From NCBI GenBank assembly GCA_964352985.1, contig CAYGUK010000028.1, positions 1 to 40,102 of the forward strand: a stretch of 40,102 nucleotides of DNA, in the 5' to 3' direction. Source of the DNA: CAYGUK01 sp964352985. GTDB taxonomy: Bacteria > Pseudomonadota > Gammaproteobacteria > JAHCLG01. The position numbers were made by a program, and so were the translations under genes. How positions within the stretch are numbered: the first letter of the stretch is position 1; every line of letters begins with the position of its first letter. Shown one piece after another: positions 1 to 9,186 of this stretch. Under the pieces are notes generated by a model. The model was not told the DNA's origin. It did not search any database and worked only from the letters and a program-made list of their open reading frames with translations.

Positions 1-78
1 CACGTGGCGACCAAATAAACCAGGAATTAAAATGGATAAATTACAGAAAAATTTAGGCTCTATTATCCAGAATTGAGG

Positions 79-125
79 TTATTTTTATGAAATTCAAACA
101 AGTATTTTGAATTTCATAAAAATAA
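79..125. repeat. 20-bp perfect inverted repeat with 7-nt loop
   Basis: The arms at 79-98 and 106-125 are perfectly complementary, with loop caagtat. The stem is AT-rich and has no clear U-tract after it. It lies just past a short reading frame that ends at about 76 and may be the 3' end of a transcript entering from the left. It could be a bidirectional terminator or a small palindromic element. Confidence 0.6.
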
Positions 126-387
126 AATTATCACGTTGACTGTCCCTAAAGCTAGCCAAGGCCAGATATGTAGATGAAAAAGCAATCTTAAGTTGCATCA
201 TCTGTTACAAATACAATAAGTTAGCAGACTGTGCAAATGAAGTTTTATTATTGACTTGAATCATGCATCCAATGTAATGTATTATTGATTTTTGTATGAA
301 AATACTTGGCATAATGATGTAGAAAATTATTTACTGATTTTGGCTGCAATCTAGTATTACATTTCAGCACTTAGAAAAGGATTTTAA
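126..387 (+). promoter_or_regulatory. Leader and candidate sigma-70 promoter of the NRPS operon
   Basis: No gene is seen here. A plausible promoter is ttgact (251-256), a 16-nt spacer and tgtaat (273-278), giving a leader of about 100 nt before the ATG at 388. An AAGG ribosome site lies about 10 nt before that ATG. YhhQ-family genes are sometimes under preQ1 riboswitches, but I could not recognise one in this leader. Confidence 0.4.
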
Positions 388-1098
388 ATGTCAAAAAAGA
401 TTGAGATATATGATACTCATCTCACAAAACAGTATAAATATTTATATTTTTTAGCAATGTTAAGTGCGGTATCATTATCAACTTCTACTGTATTAGGATA
501 CAAAGCAGTAAACTTATTTGGCATAACAGAATACGGAACCACAATTTTATTTCCCATCACCTACTTTTTTCAAGATGTAATTACTGAAGTATATGGATAT
601 AGAATATCAAGACATTTGATTTGGGGAGGCTTAATCTGCTCTATAATTTCAGCATCGATGCTTGTATTTGTCGTTCACCTGCCACCACCAAAAAATTGGA
701 AATTGCAAGCAGAATACAATGTTGTTCTTGATCCTATGTTACGAGTTGCATTTGCTAGTGTTATTGGAATAATACTATCTTCTTTTATTAATATATATGC
801 GATAGCAAAATGGAAAATTATTTATCATGGAAAATATTTTTGGCTTAGAAGTTTGACTTCTACTGCAATTGGAGAGTTTGTTCTTACCGCTAGTTCAGTA
901 TTAATAGGATTTATTGGAAGAGCGTCATTAAAAGAAATTGCTTCGATCATTCTTTTTGCTTATTTATTTAAGTTAATTTATTCAACTTTCGCTGTTTATC
1001 CCGCAACGTTATTAGTAAATTTTTTAAAAATGAAAGAAAAAATTGATGTCTATGATTATGATACAAACTTCAATCCATTTAAGACATATATTAATTAA
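388..1098 (+). CDS. YhhQ/VUT-family (DUF165) membrane transporter, putative queuosine precursor transporter
   Basis: This 236-aa inner-membrane protein has about six hydrophobic segments. It carries the family hallmark 'FQDVITEVYGYR' near residues 61-72, which matches the D-x-x-x-E-x-Y-G block of the YhhQ/QPTR family. Characterised members import queuosine precursors (preQ0 or preQ1). The next gene starts 22 bp downstream on the same strand and the NRPS follows, so the three probably form one operon. It is unknown whether this copy still serves tRNA modification or was recruited to move a substrate or product of the cluster. Family assignment is firm; substrate is inferred only from the family. 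Confidence 0.85.
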   Translation: MSKKIEIYDTHLTKQYKYLYFLAMLSAVSLSTSTVLGYKAVNLFGITEYGTTILFPITYFFQDVITEVYGYRISRHLIWGGLICSIISASMLVFVVHLPPPKNWKLQAEYNVVLDPMLRVAFASVIGIILSSFINIYAIAKWKIIYHGKYFWLRSLTSTAIGEFVLTASSVLIGFIGRASLKEIASIILFAYLFKLIYSTFAVYPATLLVNFLKMKEKIDVYDYDTNFNPFKTYIN

Positions 1099-1119
1099 TT
1101 TTATATGGAGTAATTATAC

Positions 1120-2136
1120 ATGTATTCTGACAATGAAATTCACGTAAAAATAATAGGAGCAGGAGTTTCTGGTTTAACAACTGCCATAACATTATTAACT
1201 ATGGGATTTCAAAGCGTTGAAATTTATGCTGATAAAATTCATCCTGAAATTAATTCAAGTATAGCTGCAGCTATTTGGGTTCCCTATAAGGTTGAACCTA
1301 TTGACCGAGCTGCCCATTGGTGTGCAATTAGTCTAAAAAAATTTGATGAATTATCTAACGTTTCAGAAACAGGTGTGACATGGATAAATTGTAGTCAAGT
1401 ATTTAATAGTGAAAATGTCGACTTTGACTGGATGAAACTAATAAAAAGAGTTGCATCTCCCAAATATCTTACCCAAGCATATAAAACAGTTATAACTAAT
1501 ACGATTCCTTTAATTGATACAACAATATATATGCTTTGGCTTTTAAAGAAATTTAAATCATTAGGTGGCGTGTTAACAATAAAAAAAGTTAATTGTTTTG
1601 AAGAGCTTTATAATGCAAATACTATCATTATTAATTGCTCAGGACTTGGCGCAAGATATTTAGCCCAAGATGAAAACTTAAGATCAGTTAGTGGTCAAAT
1701 CATAGTAGCAGAATGTCCGTCAGGTTTAGATTATGCTATCGGATATGATGAAGATCCAAAAAAATTAACTTATATTATTCCACGGAAAATGAGTAATACC
1801 GTCATTATTGGAGGTACTGCAATTGAAAATGATGAAGATATTGCAACTAACATTACTGTTGCGAATAGTGTTTGGCAACGGGCTACTAAACTTTGTCCAT
1901 TATTAAAAACAATTGATAAAAGTACGATTAAACATATGAAGGGATTCAGACCTGTACGATCTGAAGTTAGAGTTGAAAGTGAATTATTAGAAGAAACTTT
2001 TCCAGTCATTCATAATTATGGTCATGGTGGTGGTGGCTTTGCAATTTCCTGGGGTTGTGCTGATGAAGTTTGTCGATTAGTTCAAAAATTAAAACCAACT
2101 ATACAGAAGTTTTCTCGCCCTAGAGCAAAACTTTAA
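1120..2136 (+). CDS. FAD-dependent D-amino-acid oxidase (DAO family)
   Basis: The 338-aa length is typical for DAO enzymes, which convert D-amino acids to 2-oxo acids, ammonia and H2O2. The N-terminus has the Rossmann FAD-binding motif 'IIGAGVSG' (about residues 10-17). The C-terminus has the DAO signature 'YGHGGGGF' (Y300-G301-H302-G303), and 'GFRP' places R277 where the family has its substrate-carboxylate arginine. A GGAG ribosome site precedes the ATG. The NRPS, which ends in an epimerase, starts 10 bp after the stop, so both are probably co-translated. D-aspartate oxidase is a close relative that also accepts N-methyl-D-aspartate; the two cannot be separated by eye. Members normally work alone, so a biosynthetic role here is inference. 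Confidence 0.9.
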   Translation: MYSDNEIHVKIIGAGVSGLTTAITLLTMGFQSVEIYADKIHPEINSSIAAAIWVPYKVEPIDRAAHWCAISLKKFDELSNVSETGVTWINCSQVFNSENVDFDWMKLIKRVASPKYLTQAYKTVITNTIPLIDTTIYMLWLLKKFKSLGGVLTIKKVNCFEELYNANTIIINCSGLGARYLAQDENLRSVSGQIIVAECPSGLDYAIGYDEDPKKLTYIIPRKMSNTVIIGGTAIENDEDIATNITVANSVWQRATKLCPLLKTIDKSTIKHMKGFRPVRSEVRVESELLEETFPVIHNYGHGGGGFAISWGCADEVCRLVQKLKPTIQKFSRPRAKL

Positions 2137-2146
2137 ATTACAGAAT

Positions 2147-5100
2147 ATGAATCTAATTTTTCAACTTCTAAAAAAGTATTCTTTGGAAAAGTCCAAACTT
2201 GCCATTCTGGATCAAGTAAATAAAAAACATACTTATTCTAAATTGTTTTCTGATGTTTGCAAATTAGCATTTCAAATCAATAATCAGTTTCCTGACAGCA
2301 AATATCCAATTGGAATCTTGCTTGAAAGAGGCTATTCTTCAGTAATCAGCATGTTCGCTTTAAATATTCTAAATAAATCTTTTATTTATATTAATCCCAC
2401 ATATCCAAAGAATTACATTGCTAATTTAATTGCAACATGCAATTGTGAATTTCTAATTTCAAATAATAAATTGATAAATCATTTTAATTTGAATTTATTT
2501 TATATTGATATCAATTGTAAGTTAGAGCATGGTCAAGCTCTAATGTATCCAAATGATCTAAATAATGAAGATGTATTATATGAAATATTTACATCAGGTA
2601 CTACCGGACAATCAAAACAAGTAAAGATTAAATTCAACTCAATTATTAACCTTATTGAATATCAAAAAAATACTTATCCTATCCATGAAGGTAGTAAAAT
2701 ATTACAGTTTTCTAATTTCTCGTTTGATGTTTCGATATCAGAAATTTATGGTTCTTTGCTGTGTGGTGCGGCCTTATATATTATTCCTGAAGAAATAAAA
2801 TTACATCCTGAAAAACTAGGTTACTATATTTTTAGTAATCAGATATCTATTATAAAGTGCACGCCGAAAATAATCGAAAACCTCATTCAGAATCATTTTC
2901 CGTCTTTAGAATGTATCATAATTGGTGGAGAGCCAGGTGTAAAAAAACATTTGTTGTACTGGATTAAACATTATAAAGTCATTCAAGAGTATGGCGCCAC
3001 TGAAACAACTGTAACATCAACTTATAAGATTTTAAATATTAGAAATAAAATTAATAATATTGGCAAGCCTATCCCAGGTACAAATATCATCATAGTAGAC
3101 AAAAATAATAAACCATGTGTTGATGGTATAATAGGTGAACTTGTCGTCTCTGGATTAAATATCGCTAAATCTATTTACAAGAACACATATTATACTGGGG
3201 ATTATGGCTACTTTGATAATAATAAGGATTTACATTATTTAGGCAGAAAATTAGGAAGTCAATTTTTTAAGCATAATGGAAATAGAATTAATGTTAACCA
3301 ACTTCAAGATGTAATATTCTCTACGGGTTTAGTGAACAACGTTGTAATTGATTCTAGAAATGTGTTGGCGGTATATATTATTCCTGACCGGTCGAATATA
3401 TTATGTAAGAAGTTGCAATCTAAGTTTTTAGAATATCGTAAAGATTGGGAAGTCATTTTTAATAAAAGTTTTAAAGAGTTAAGTGATGAAATTAAAATTT
3501 ACTTAAGAATAGAAAATAGGTTTATGAGTAAAAATGAATATAGTGAATGGTCTTGTTCATTAGAAAAAATACTAAGCTTTTACAAACCTAAAAAAATATT
3601 AGATCTTGGTTGTGGTAATGGATGGATCTTGAAATTGATAGATTGTTTATCATATTATCACGGTCTTGATATATCATCTCAAGCAATCGAAAAAGCTAAA
3701 TGTAATCGAGATTTAATAAAATGTAAAAAATATTGCTTTTATAATGAGCAGGTTGATATGTTAGACAAGCTGGATTTGTTAACAAGCTACGACATGGTAA
3801 TCATGAACTCCATTACGCAGTATTTCCCAAATTTAGAATACTTGTATGATGTAATAGAATTATCATTAAGAAAAATAAAGACCGGATTGTTATATATTTC
3901 AGATATAAGAAATTTTGATCTTCTAGATCTTTATTACTCTGACTTGGCTAGGAATAACATTCATGCAATAAAAAATATTGAAATACATCATGCAAATGAA
4001 AGGGAATTATGTGTCTCTCCGAAATTTTTTAAAAATTTGAAATACAAAATTAATTCAATCACATCTGTTAGAGTATTATTAAAGTCTAGCAATAATCCTA
4101 ATGAATTTACTAAATATAGATATGATGTTCTCATCTCAACAAAAATTGAGCATTGCAACAACACAGAGATTTTAAGATTAAATTGGGCTGAATTTAATAG
4201 AATAAAGATATTACAAAATAATCATAGTATTTATTCAGATAACATATTAATTGAGAATGTACCGAATATAAATTTACTTAATGACAAAATAGAAATAACT
4301 AAACTCAGAGAAAGAATTGAAAATATTTATGCTTCAGCTCACTTTAATTCAATATCATTTATAATCGATGAAGAAAATCCTTATTTAATGAAAATATTAT
4401 ATTCAACATACTCTGATATCCTTAGGGCAAATCTAGATAGTTTAAATATGAAAGTAGATTATGGTTTAAGTAAGATTGGCAACGATCCATTATCTATGTA
4501 TCAACGCGATAGGATTATATCATCGATCAAAACAACCTTGAATAACAACTTACCTAAATACATGCATCCGTCAAGATTTGTTTTTTTAGCTCGAATTCCT
4601 TTAACATCAAATTACAAAACAAACTATGATTTGTTGCCAGATACTGACATAAATTTCAGCAATCTTAATTTGCATGACGTTCCTGTTGTTGATTTTAATT
4701 TGAAAAAGTTAGTAATAGAAATTTGTTTATCTCTATTTAATACAGTTAATATTCAGATAACTGATAAATTTTTTGAGTTGGGTGGAGATTCAATTACGTG
4801 TATTACTTTTATTAGTAAATTAAATATAGCAGGTTATAATTTGGAGTATGAACAGATATATAAAACCCCCGCTTTAATAGATCTAATTAAATATATTAGA
4901 CCCTATCAACGTCAAGAATTTGAATTTAAATATAATAAAAAAGTATCTTTATCTCCAATTCAAAAATGGTTTTTTAATAACTTAAAGCCAAATCACAACA
5001 TATTCTATCAATCTTTTATATTCGAATTAAATAAAAGAACGAACATTATGATATTGAAGCAAGCATTGAGCTATTTGATATCAAACGATTTACCCAATTT

Positions 5101-6271
5101 TAATATTTCAGGCGACCATAAATATCAAATTGTAAATAGGGAAAACAATCCAAAGGATGTAATTGACATTATTGAGTCATCTGAAAGTGCCACATACGAA
5201 AGTTGCATGGAAATTATAAATAAAAAAATAAACATGTTTGATATCTATAAAAAAAAATTTATATATTTCATAGTATTCCAAAATACTTCAACATGCGAAA
5301 AAGAACTTATTATTATAGCGCATCACTTAATTATAGATGGTGTTTCATGGCGTCTCTTGCAAGAAAAAATTAACAATTATTATCAGATTTTGGAAAACAA
5401 AAAATTATTACCCCCATCAGTTGAAAATAATTATATTATTTGGTCAAATGCTTATTATAAAAACATAAAAAACTTAAATATCGCGAATTCAATTAATTAC
5501 TGGATTAAAACACATAAAAAAATAGAAAAAAAAATATTGGTGCACAAAAAGGAACTTGTTAAATATAATAATATTGAACATAAACTTTTAAAACTTAATA
5601 GCACATTAACAAAGCAATTTCTCACCTCTGTTCCTGAAAAATTTCATACTCAACCTAATGATATTTTATTAAGTGCTCTTAGATTAATCTTTCACAAAAT
5701 ATTAAATATAAAGAATCTAACTCTAGAAATTGAAAGTCATGGTAGACAACCAATTGATAAGGAAATAAATATAAATAATACCATTGGATGGTTTACATCT
5801 ATTTTTCCTATCTGTTTTAATCAAGTTTCTCCTGATTTAAATGAATTAATCCTGGATACTAAAAAAATTATTAGAGAAGTACCTTTAAAAGGTTTAAATT
5901 ATGGGTATATAAAATACAATTATTGTGAAAAGCTACCAAAATGGTTAAATAAAAAAATTATTCCTTACGGATTTAATTACTTGGGGCAATTTAATGATGT
6001 TAATGATGAGACTAAAATTATTAAGGGGATAAATAACTTATATAGCAGGAATGAGAGCTTGATTAACTTTATTGATCATATGGATATAAATAATTTATAT
6101 CCTCATTTGCTTGATCTCAATTGTTGGATTTATAATGAAGAATTATATTGTATATTAAGTTACTCTAATATACATTATAATTCGAGTTTAATAGAGCTGG
6201 TTATAACCAGTTATATAAACGAATTAACTCATATTATTGAATACTGTTGCTCTTTAGCGATTAAAAATTAA
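2147..6271 (+). CDS. Single-module nonribosomal peptide synthetase: A-(methyltransferase)-PCP-epimerase
   Basis: This 1374-aa enzyme should activate one amino acid, methylate it, tether it to a carrier and epimerise it. The adenylation domain shows A3 'TSGTTGQSK' (T149), A4 'FDVS' (D194), A5 'EYGATETT' (E281-T288), A7 'YYTGDYG' and A8 'YLGR'. About 360 residues are inserted between A8 and A9, with SAM motif 'LDLGCGNG' (D486), the usual site of NRPS methyltransferases. A9/A10 resume as 'LPKYMHP' and 'TSNYK' (K824). The carrier has 'LGGDS' with pantetheine site S882. The C-terminal domain has the E-type motifs: 'PIQKWF' (P937), 'HHLIIDGVSW' (H1059, H1060), 'GWFTS' and 'FNYLGQF'. No condensation, thioesterase or reductase domain is present, so it looks like a loading module or a stand-alone amino-acid modifier. 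The start has no clear ribosome site; coupling to the upstream gene is likely. Confidence 0.93.
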   Translation: MNLIFQLLKKYSLEKSKLAILDQVNKKHTYSKLFSDVCKLAFQINNQFPDSKYPIGILLERGYSSVISMFALNILNKSFIYINPTYPKNYIANLIATCNCEFLISNNKLINHFNLNLFYIDINCKLEHGQALMYPNDLNNEDVLYEIFTSGTTGQSKQVKIKFNSIINLIEYQKNTYPIHEGSKILQFSNFSFDVSISEIYGSLLCGAALYIIPEEIKLHPEKLGYYIFSNQISIIKCTPKIIENLIQNHFPSLECIIIGGEPGVKKHLLYWIKHYKVIQEYGATETTVTSTYKILNIRNKINNIGKPIPGTNIIIVDKNNKPCVDGIIGELVVSGLNIAKSIYKNTYYTGDYGYFDNNKDLHYLGRKLGSQFFKHNGNRINVNQLQDVIFSTGLVNNVVIDSRNVLAVYIIPDRSNILCKKLQSKFLEYRKDWEVIFNKSFKELSDEIKIYLRIENRFMSKNEYSEWSCSLEKILSFYKPKKILDLGCGNGWILKLIDCLSYYHGLDISSQAIEKAKCNRDLIKCKKYCFYNEQVDMLDKLDLLTSYDMVIMNSITQYFPNLEYLYDVIELSLRKIKTGLLYISDIRNFDLLDLYYSDLARNNIHAIKNIEIHHANERELCVSPKFFKNLKYKINSITSVRVLLKSSNNPNEFTKYRYDVLISTKIEHCNNTEILRLNWAEFNRIKILQNNHSIYSDNILIENVPNINLLNDKIEITKLRERIENIYASAHFNSISFIIDEENPYLMKILYSTYSDILRANLDSLNMKVDYGLSKIGNDPLSMYQRDRIISSIKTTLNNNLPKYMHPSRFVFLARIPLTSNYKTNYDLLPDTDINFSNLNLHDVPVVDFNLKKLVIEICLSLFNTVNIQITDKFFELGGDSITCITFISKLNIAGYNLEYEQIYKTPALIDLIKYIRPYQRQEFEFKYNKKVSLSPIQKWFFNNLKPNHNIFYQSFIFELNKRTNIMILKQALSYLISNDLPNFNISGDHKYQIVNRENNPKDVIDIIESSESATYESCMEIINKKINMFDIYKKKFIYFIVFQNTSTCEKELIIIAHHLIIDGVSWRLLQEKINNYYQILENKKLLPPSVENNYIIWSNAYYKNIKNLNIANSINYWIKTHKKIEKKILVHKKELVKYNNIEHKLLKLNSTLTKQFLTSVPEKFHTQPNDILLSALRLIFHKILNIKNLTLEIESHGRQPIDKEININNTIGWFTSIFPICFNQVSPDLNELILDTKKIIREVPLKGLNYGYIKYNYCEKLPKWLNKKIIPYGFNYLGQFNDVNDETKIIKGINNLYSRNESLINFIDHMDINNLYPHLLDLNCWIYNEELYCILSYSNIHYNSSLIELVITSYINELTHIIEYCCSLAIKN

Positions 6272-6317
6272 GCGTTTAATTTATGTTAATTGCAACAAAC
6301 CTGTGTCTTACCTTGAA

Positions 6318-6452
6318 TTAACGGACGCTAGTCTTTAAAAAATAGCCTGCATATTCAGTCTCATTAGGCGTTCTATAATCAAGAGCAAAATGTAATCTTT
6401 TTTAATTATAATAACATTCAATATAATGAAAAATGCTTTGTCTTGCTTGTTC
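6318..6452 (-). pseudogene. IS3-family transposase (OrfB) C-terminal remnant
   Basis: Forty-five minus-strand codons read 'IFHYIECYYN', a stop, 'KRLHFALDYRTPNE', then TAA at 6318-6320. This is the C-terminal block of IS3-family OrfB (consensus IE-x-x-YN-x-KR-x-H-x-x-L-x-Y-x-TP-x-E). The rest of the element is gone and the fragment has an internal stop. Confidence 0.75.
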
Positions 6453-6478
6453 TCATTTTAAGTAAAAGATAATTAGTA

Positions 6479-6562
6479 TGATCCTGCCCTAACTTTCCGG
6501 ACACCTCTTTGTTTGTTCATAGATTTTAACAAATCAGTGTCCGGAAAGTTAGGGCAGGATCA
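6479..6562. repeat. 84-bp palindromic element with 26-bp perfect terminal inverted repeats
   Basis: Arms at 6479-6504 and 6537-6562 are perfect reverse complements around a 32-nt centre. The arm begins tgatcctgccctaac and contains ttccggacac, which looks like an insertion-sequence end. It lies between the convergent NRPS and LysR genes and could also act as a bidirectional terminator. Either a MITE-like element or a collapsed IS would fit. Confidence 0.8.
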
Positions 6563-6573
6563 GATTGTATATA

Positions 6574-7452
6574 TTAAATATCCATAATTTCATTTGAAAT
6601 GAAATAATCTAGAAATGTTTTTATTTTTAAGGAAAGATAAGGTGTTTTGAGATAATGATAATATACACTAGCATCTCTAGCTTGAAATGTTGGTAAAATC
6701 TCAATCAATTGACCAGATTTTAAATACTCATTTACCATATAAAGCGGTAGCTGAATAATGCCTAAATTGCTTAAGGCACATTCAAGCATAGATGATACTG
6801 TATTAACTACTAAATAAGGTTGCAACGCTATTTCAAATCCTTTTTTCAACTTCATCGCTTTCCTACTTGCATGCTCAATGTAACGATGCTGATGTAACTC
6901 ACTCAACTGTGAAGGTTTTCCCATTTTCTTAAAATATTTTGGGCTTGCACATAAGATATAACGCGTTTTCGCCATCCTTTTTTGAACGACCTCATGCGGA
7001 TTTAAAACAGGTAAAGAAAAACCTACTGCTACATCAATTTTGTCATTCACAAAATCCGGAACAGCTTCTGTGGTATCTATGCGAAGTTTTATTTTGTCAT
7101 ATTTATCTAAAAATTGTTCTAGTTTTGGAAATACTAACTTCTGAGCAAAGTAGGAGAATACGACAACATGCAAATTACCTTCGGGTGTTTTATTAAAATG
7201 TCTACAGGCGTCACGAGTTAATCTTAATTGATCAATTAATTTTTTAGCTTGTTCAAGTATTAATTCTCCATGTGTTGTTAGAACTAATCTTTGTTTTTTT
7301 CTTATAAATAAAGTGATATTGAAGTCGGTTTCTAATCTTTTTATCTGTTTACTGATGGCCGCTTTCGTCATTTGTAGTTCATTGGCTGCACCTGTAACAC
7401 TCCCTAAGGTTGCAACCAAAACAAATATTTCATAACGATTTAGATCAGACAT
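6574..7452 (-). CDS. LysR-family transcriptional regulator
   Basis: The 292-aa length is normal for LysR regulators. The N-terminal winged helix covers residues 1-60, with 'GSVTGAANELQMTKAAISKQ' followed by 'IKRLE', the classic LTTR helix-turn-helix and linker start. Residues about 88-290 form the effector-binding domain. It is divergent from the DHA2 exporter at 7551 across a 98-bp gap, the usual layout for a LysR regulator and its target. Two 12-bp direct repeats in that gap are candidate operator sites. The inducer is unknown; the exporter and regulator could serve the NRPS product or an unrelated drug. Confidence 0.93.
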   Translation of the reverse strand: MSDLNRYEIFVLVATLGSVTGAANELQMTKAAISKQIKRLETDFNITLFIRKKQRLVLTTHGELILEQAKKLIDQLRLTRDACRHFNKTPEGNLHVVVFSYFAQKLVFPKLEQFLDKYDKIKLRIDTTEAVPDFVNDKIDVAVGFSLPVLNPHEVVQKRMAKTRYILCASPKYFKKMGKPSQLSELHQHRYIEHASRKAMKLKKGFEIALQPYLVVNTVSSMLECALSNLGIIQLPLYMVNEYLKSGQLIEILPTFQARDASVYYHYLKTPYLSLKIKTFLDYFISNEIMDI

Positions 7453-7550
7453 TCTGTTAACTTATTGGAAACATATATAAACGATTCTACCTCTATCTGG
7501 ACAAATAGTAAACATATATAATATGCATAATCACTTAAGAAGGTATCAAT
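7453..7550. promoter_or_regulatory. Divergent LysR/exporter control region with paired 12-bp repeats
   Basis: aaacatatataa occurs at 7469-7480 and again at 7510-7521, in the same orientation and 41 bp apart, about four helical turns. This face-of-helix spacing is what a LysR tetramer would use. An AAGAAGG ribosome site for the exporter is at about 7537-7543. Operator function is inference. Confidence 0.45.
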
Positions 7551-8876
7551 ATGAATAACTTAAATAAAACGAAAGCACTAATTGGTATATGTCTTGGTTT
7601 TTTCTTGGTAATTATCGATGCAACGATTGTTAATGTTGCATTACCTGCAATTGGCAATGGACTTCATGCTAGTTTAGCTAATTTACAGTGGGTGATTGTC
7701 ATTTATATACTAGCGTTTGCTAGTTTATTATTAAGTATGGGATTTTGTTGCGATTATTTTGGTGCTAAAAAAGCAATTTTATTTGGCCTAATAAGCTTTT
7801 CCTTTTTCTCATTTTGTTGTGCTATTTCAACGAATATTGACTACTTGATATTGTTTCGACTATTTCAAGGCATTTCAGGTGCATCACTTATCCCAGCAAC
7901 TTTATCATTAATTAATACTCTCTACACCAATAAAAAAATGAGAGCAAAAGCGTTAGGTATTTGGGGGGCTATAGGTGGTATCGCTTCTGCCTTGGGGCCA
8001 ATTTTAGGTAGTGTTTTAATATCCTTATTTAGTTGGCGATTGATCTTTTTGATTAATGCTCCTATTGCATTGATAGCTATACTCCTAGTGAGGAAGATAC
8101 CATCTACTGCAAAAAATTCATCTGGTTTTGATTTTAAAGGACAAATGGTTTGGATTATGTTAATCGTATTGTTGTCCTATATGTTAATACGAGTAGGTGA
8201 AAATACCTTAACGTTATTAAGCTTTACAACGTTATTAACATTATTGATAGTATTTGCTGTCTTATTTATTAAAACAGAATATAAATCATCAACGCCAATG
8301 TTAAACTTGTCCTTATTTAAAAACAGTGATTTCCAATCTGCAACTAGTATTGGGTTTATTATTAGTACTGGATTATATGGAGTTCTGTTTTTGCTACCAA
8401 TTTACTTTCATAATATTTTACACTTTAACAATCTAAAAATTGGTTTGGCTATCTTTCCAATGATGGCATTTGTTGCGCTAGCTTCGTACTTATCAGGTAG
8501 AGTTATTCATATTAATAATAAGTTACCTATAAAATGGGGCTTGTCTATTAGTTTTCTGGGATTCATTTTACTTGGCTTATGTTGCTTTTATGAACTTAGT
8601 TTTCTTACCTACGTATTACCCTTAATAATGATTGGTTTCGGTGTGGCATTTACAATGCCAGGAGCAGTTAATCTGGCAATGGAAACCGCAGGCAATAGAA
8701 AATCTGGAATGAGCTCTGCAATATTCACTACTGCACGACAGCTAGGTAGTTTAATTGGCGTGGCTACATTTGGGAGTATTACTAATTTATTACATTCTAT
8801 ACAAACAGGTCTGATTGTTTCGCTTTTTATTTCAGCTTTATTATTCGGTTTTGGATTAATCAAAATATGGCGTTAA
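7551..8876 (+). CDS. Major facilitator superfamily exporter, DHA2 (EmrB/QacA) type
   Basis: This 441-aa inner-membrane protein has about 14 predicted helices, as expected for proton-coupled drug:H+ antiporter family 2. The N-terminal 'IDATIVNVALPAIG' is the DHA2 motif in helix 1. 'DYFGAKKAILFG' is motif A between helices 2 and 3, and 'GGIASALGPILGSVL' is the antiporter motif C in helix 5. The ATG follows an AAGAAGG ribosome site. The upstream LysR gene probably controls it. The substrate cannot be told from sequence; export of the product of the neighbouring NRPS is possible but unproven. Confidence 0.93.
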   Translation: MNNLNKTKALIGICLGFFLVIIDATIVNVALPAIGNGLHASLANLQWVIVIYILAFASLLLSMGFCCDYFGAKKAILFGLISFSFFSFCCAISTNIDYLILFRLFQGISGASLIPATLSLINTLYTNKKMRAKALGIWGAIGGIASALGPILGSVLISLFSWRLIFLINAPIALIAILLVRKIPSTAKNSSGFDFKGQMVWIMLIVLLSYMLIRVGENTLTLLSFTTLLTLLIVFAVLFIKTEYKSSTPMLNLSLFKNSDFQSATSIGFIISTGLYGVLFLLPIYFHNILHFNNLKIGLAIFPMMAFVALASYLSGRVIHINNKLPIKWGLSISFLGFILLGLCCFYELSFLTYVLPLIMIGFGVAFTMPGAVNLAMETAGNRKSGMSSAIFTTARQLGSLIGVATFGSITNLLHSIQTGLIVSLFISALLFGFGLIKIWR

Positions 8877-9012
8877 CAGAATATCATCATTTCTACTGGA
8901 GCGAATTTCTTGATATGAGTTATCTAATTATAAGTGAGGAAAGCTGTGAAAAATAAATAGTAATAATTTATTTACTATTAAAATCATTTTTTTAAAGATA
9001 TTGAATTACACA
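8877..9012. other. Intergenic segment without a recognised feature
   Basis: AT-rich sequence between the exporter stop and the first 174-bp repeat. No reading frame, strong hairpin or promoter was recognised. Confidence 0.5.
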
Positions 9013-9186
9013 GAAAGATTCTCGACTTAAGGCTTTGTAGAAACAGTACGAGATGATATTTTTCATCATAAGATTCCTTTTTAGTTTTCAATATTTTTTG
9101 CTTACGAAGAAAATTCGATGATACTCTTTCAAAATCATATCTTCATTTTTATAATTTCAGAGGTTGTTACACATGCTCATCGAAAC
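9013..9186. repeat. 174-bp direct repeat, copy 1
   Basis: By eye this is essentially identical to 11251-11424, starting gaaagattctcgac and ending gctcatcgaaac; flanks diverge at once on both sides. No coding frame runs through it intact. Together with copy 2 it brackets the orphan gene and the truncated transposase, so it is probably a duplicated piece of a mobile element. Confidence 0.9.

Noticed and set aside
126..387. preQ1 riboswitch upstream of the YhhQ-type gene
   Set aside because: Family precedent is suggestive, but no recognisable pseudoknot or conserved core was seen in the leader.
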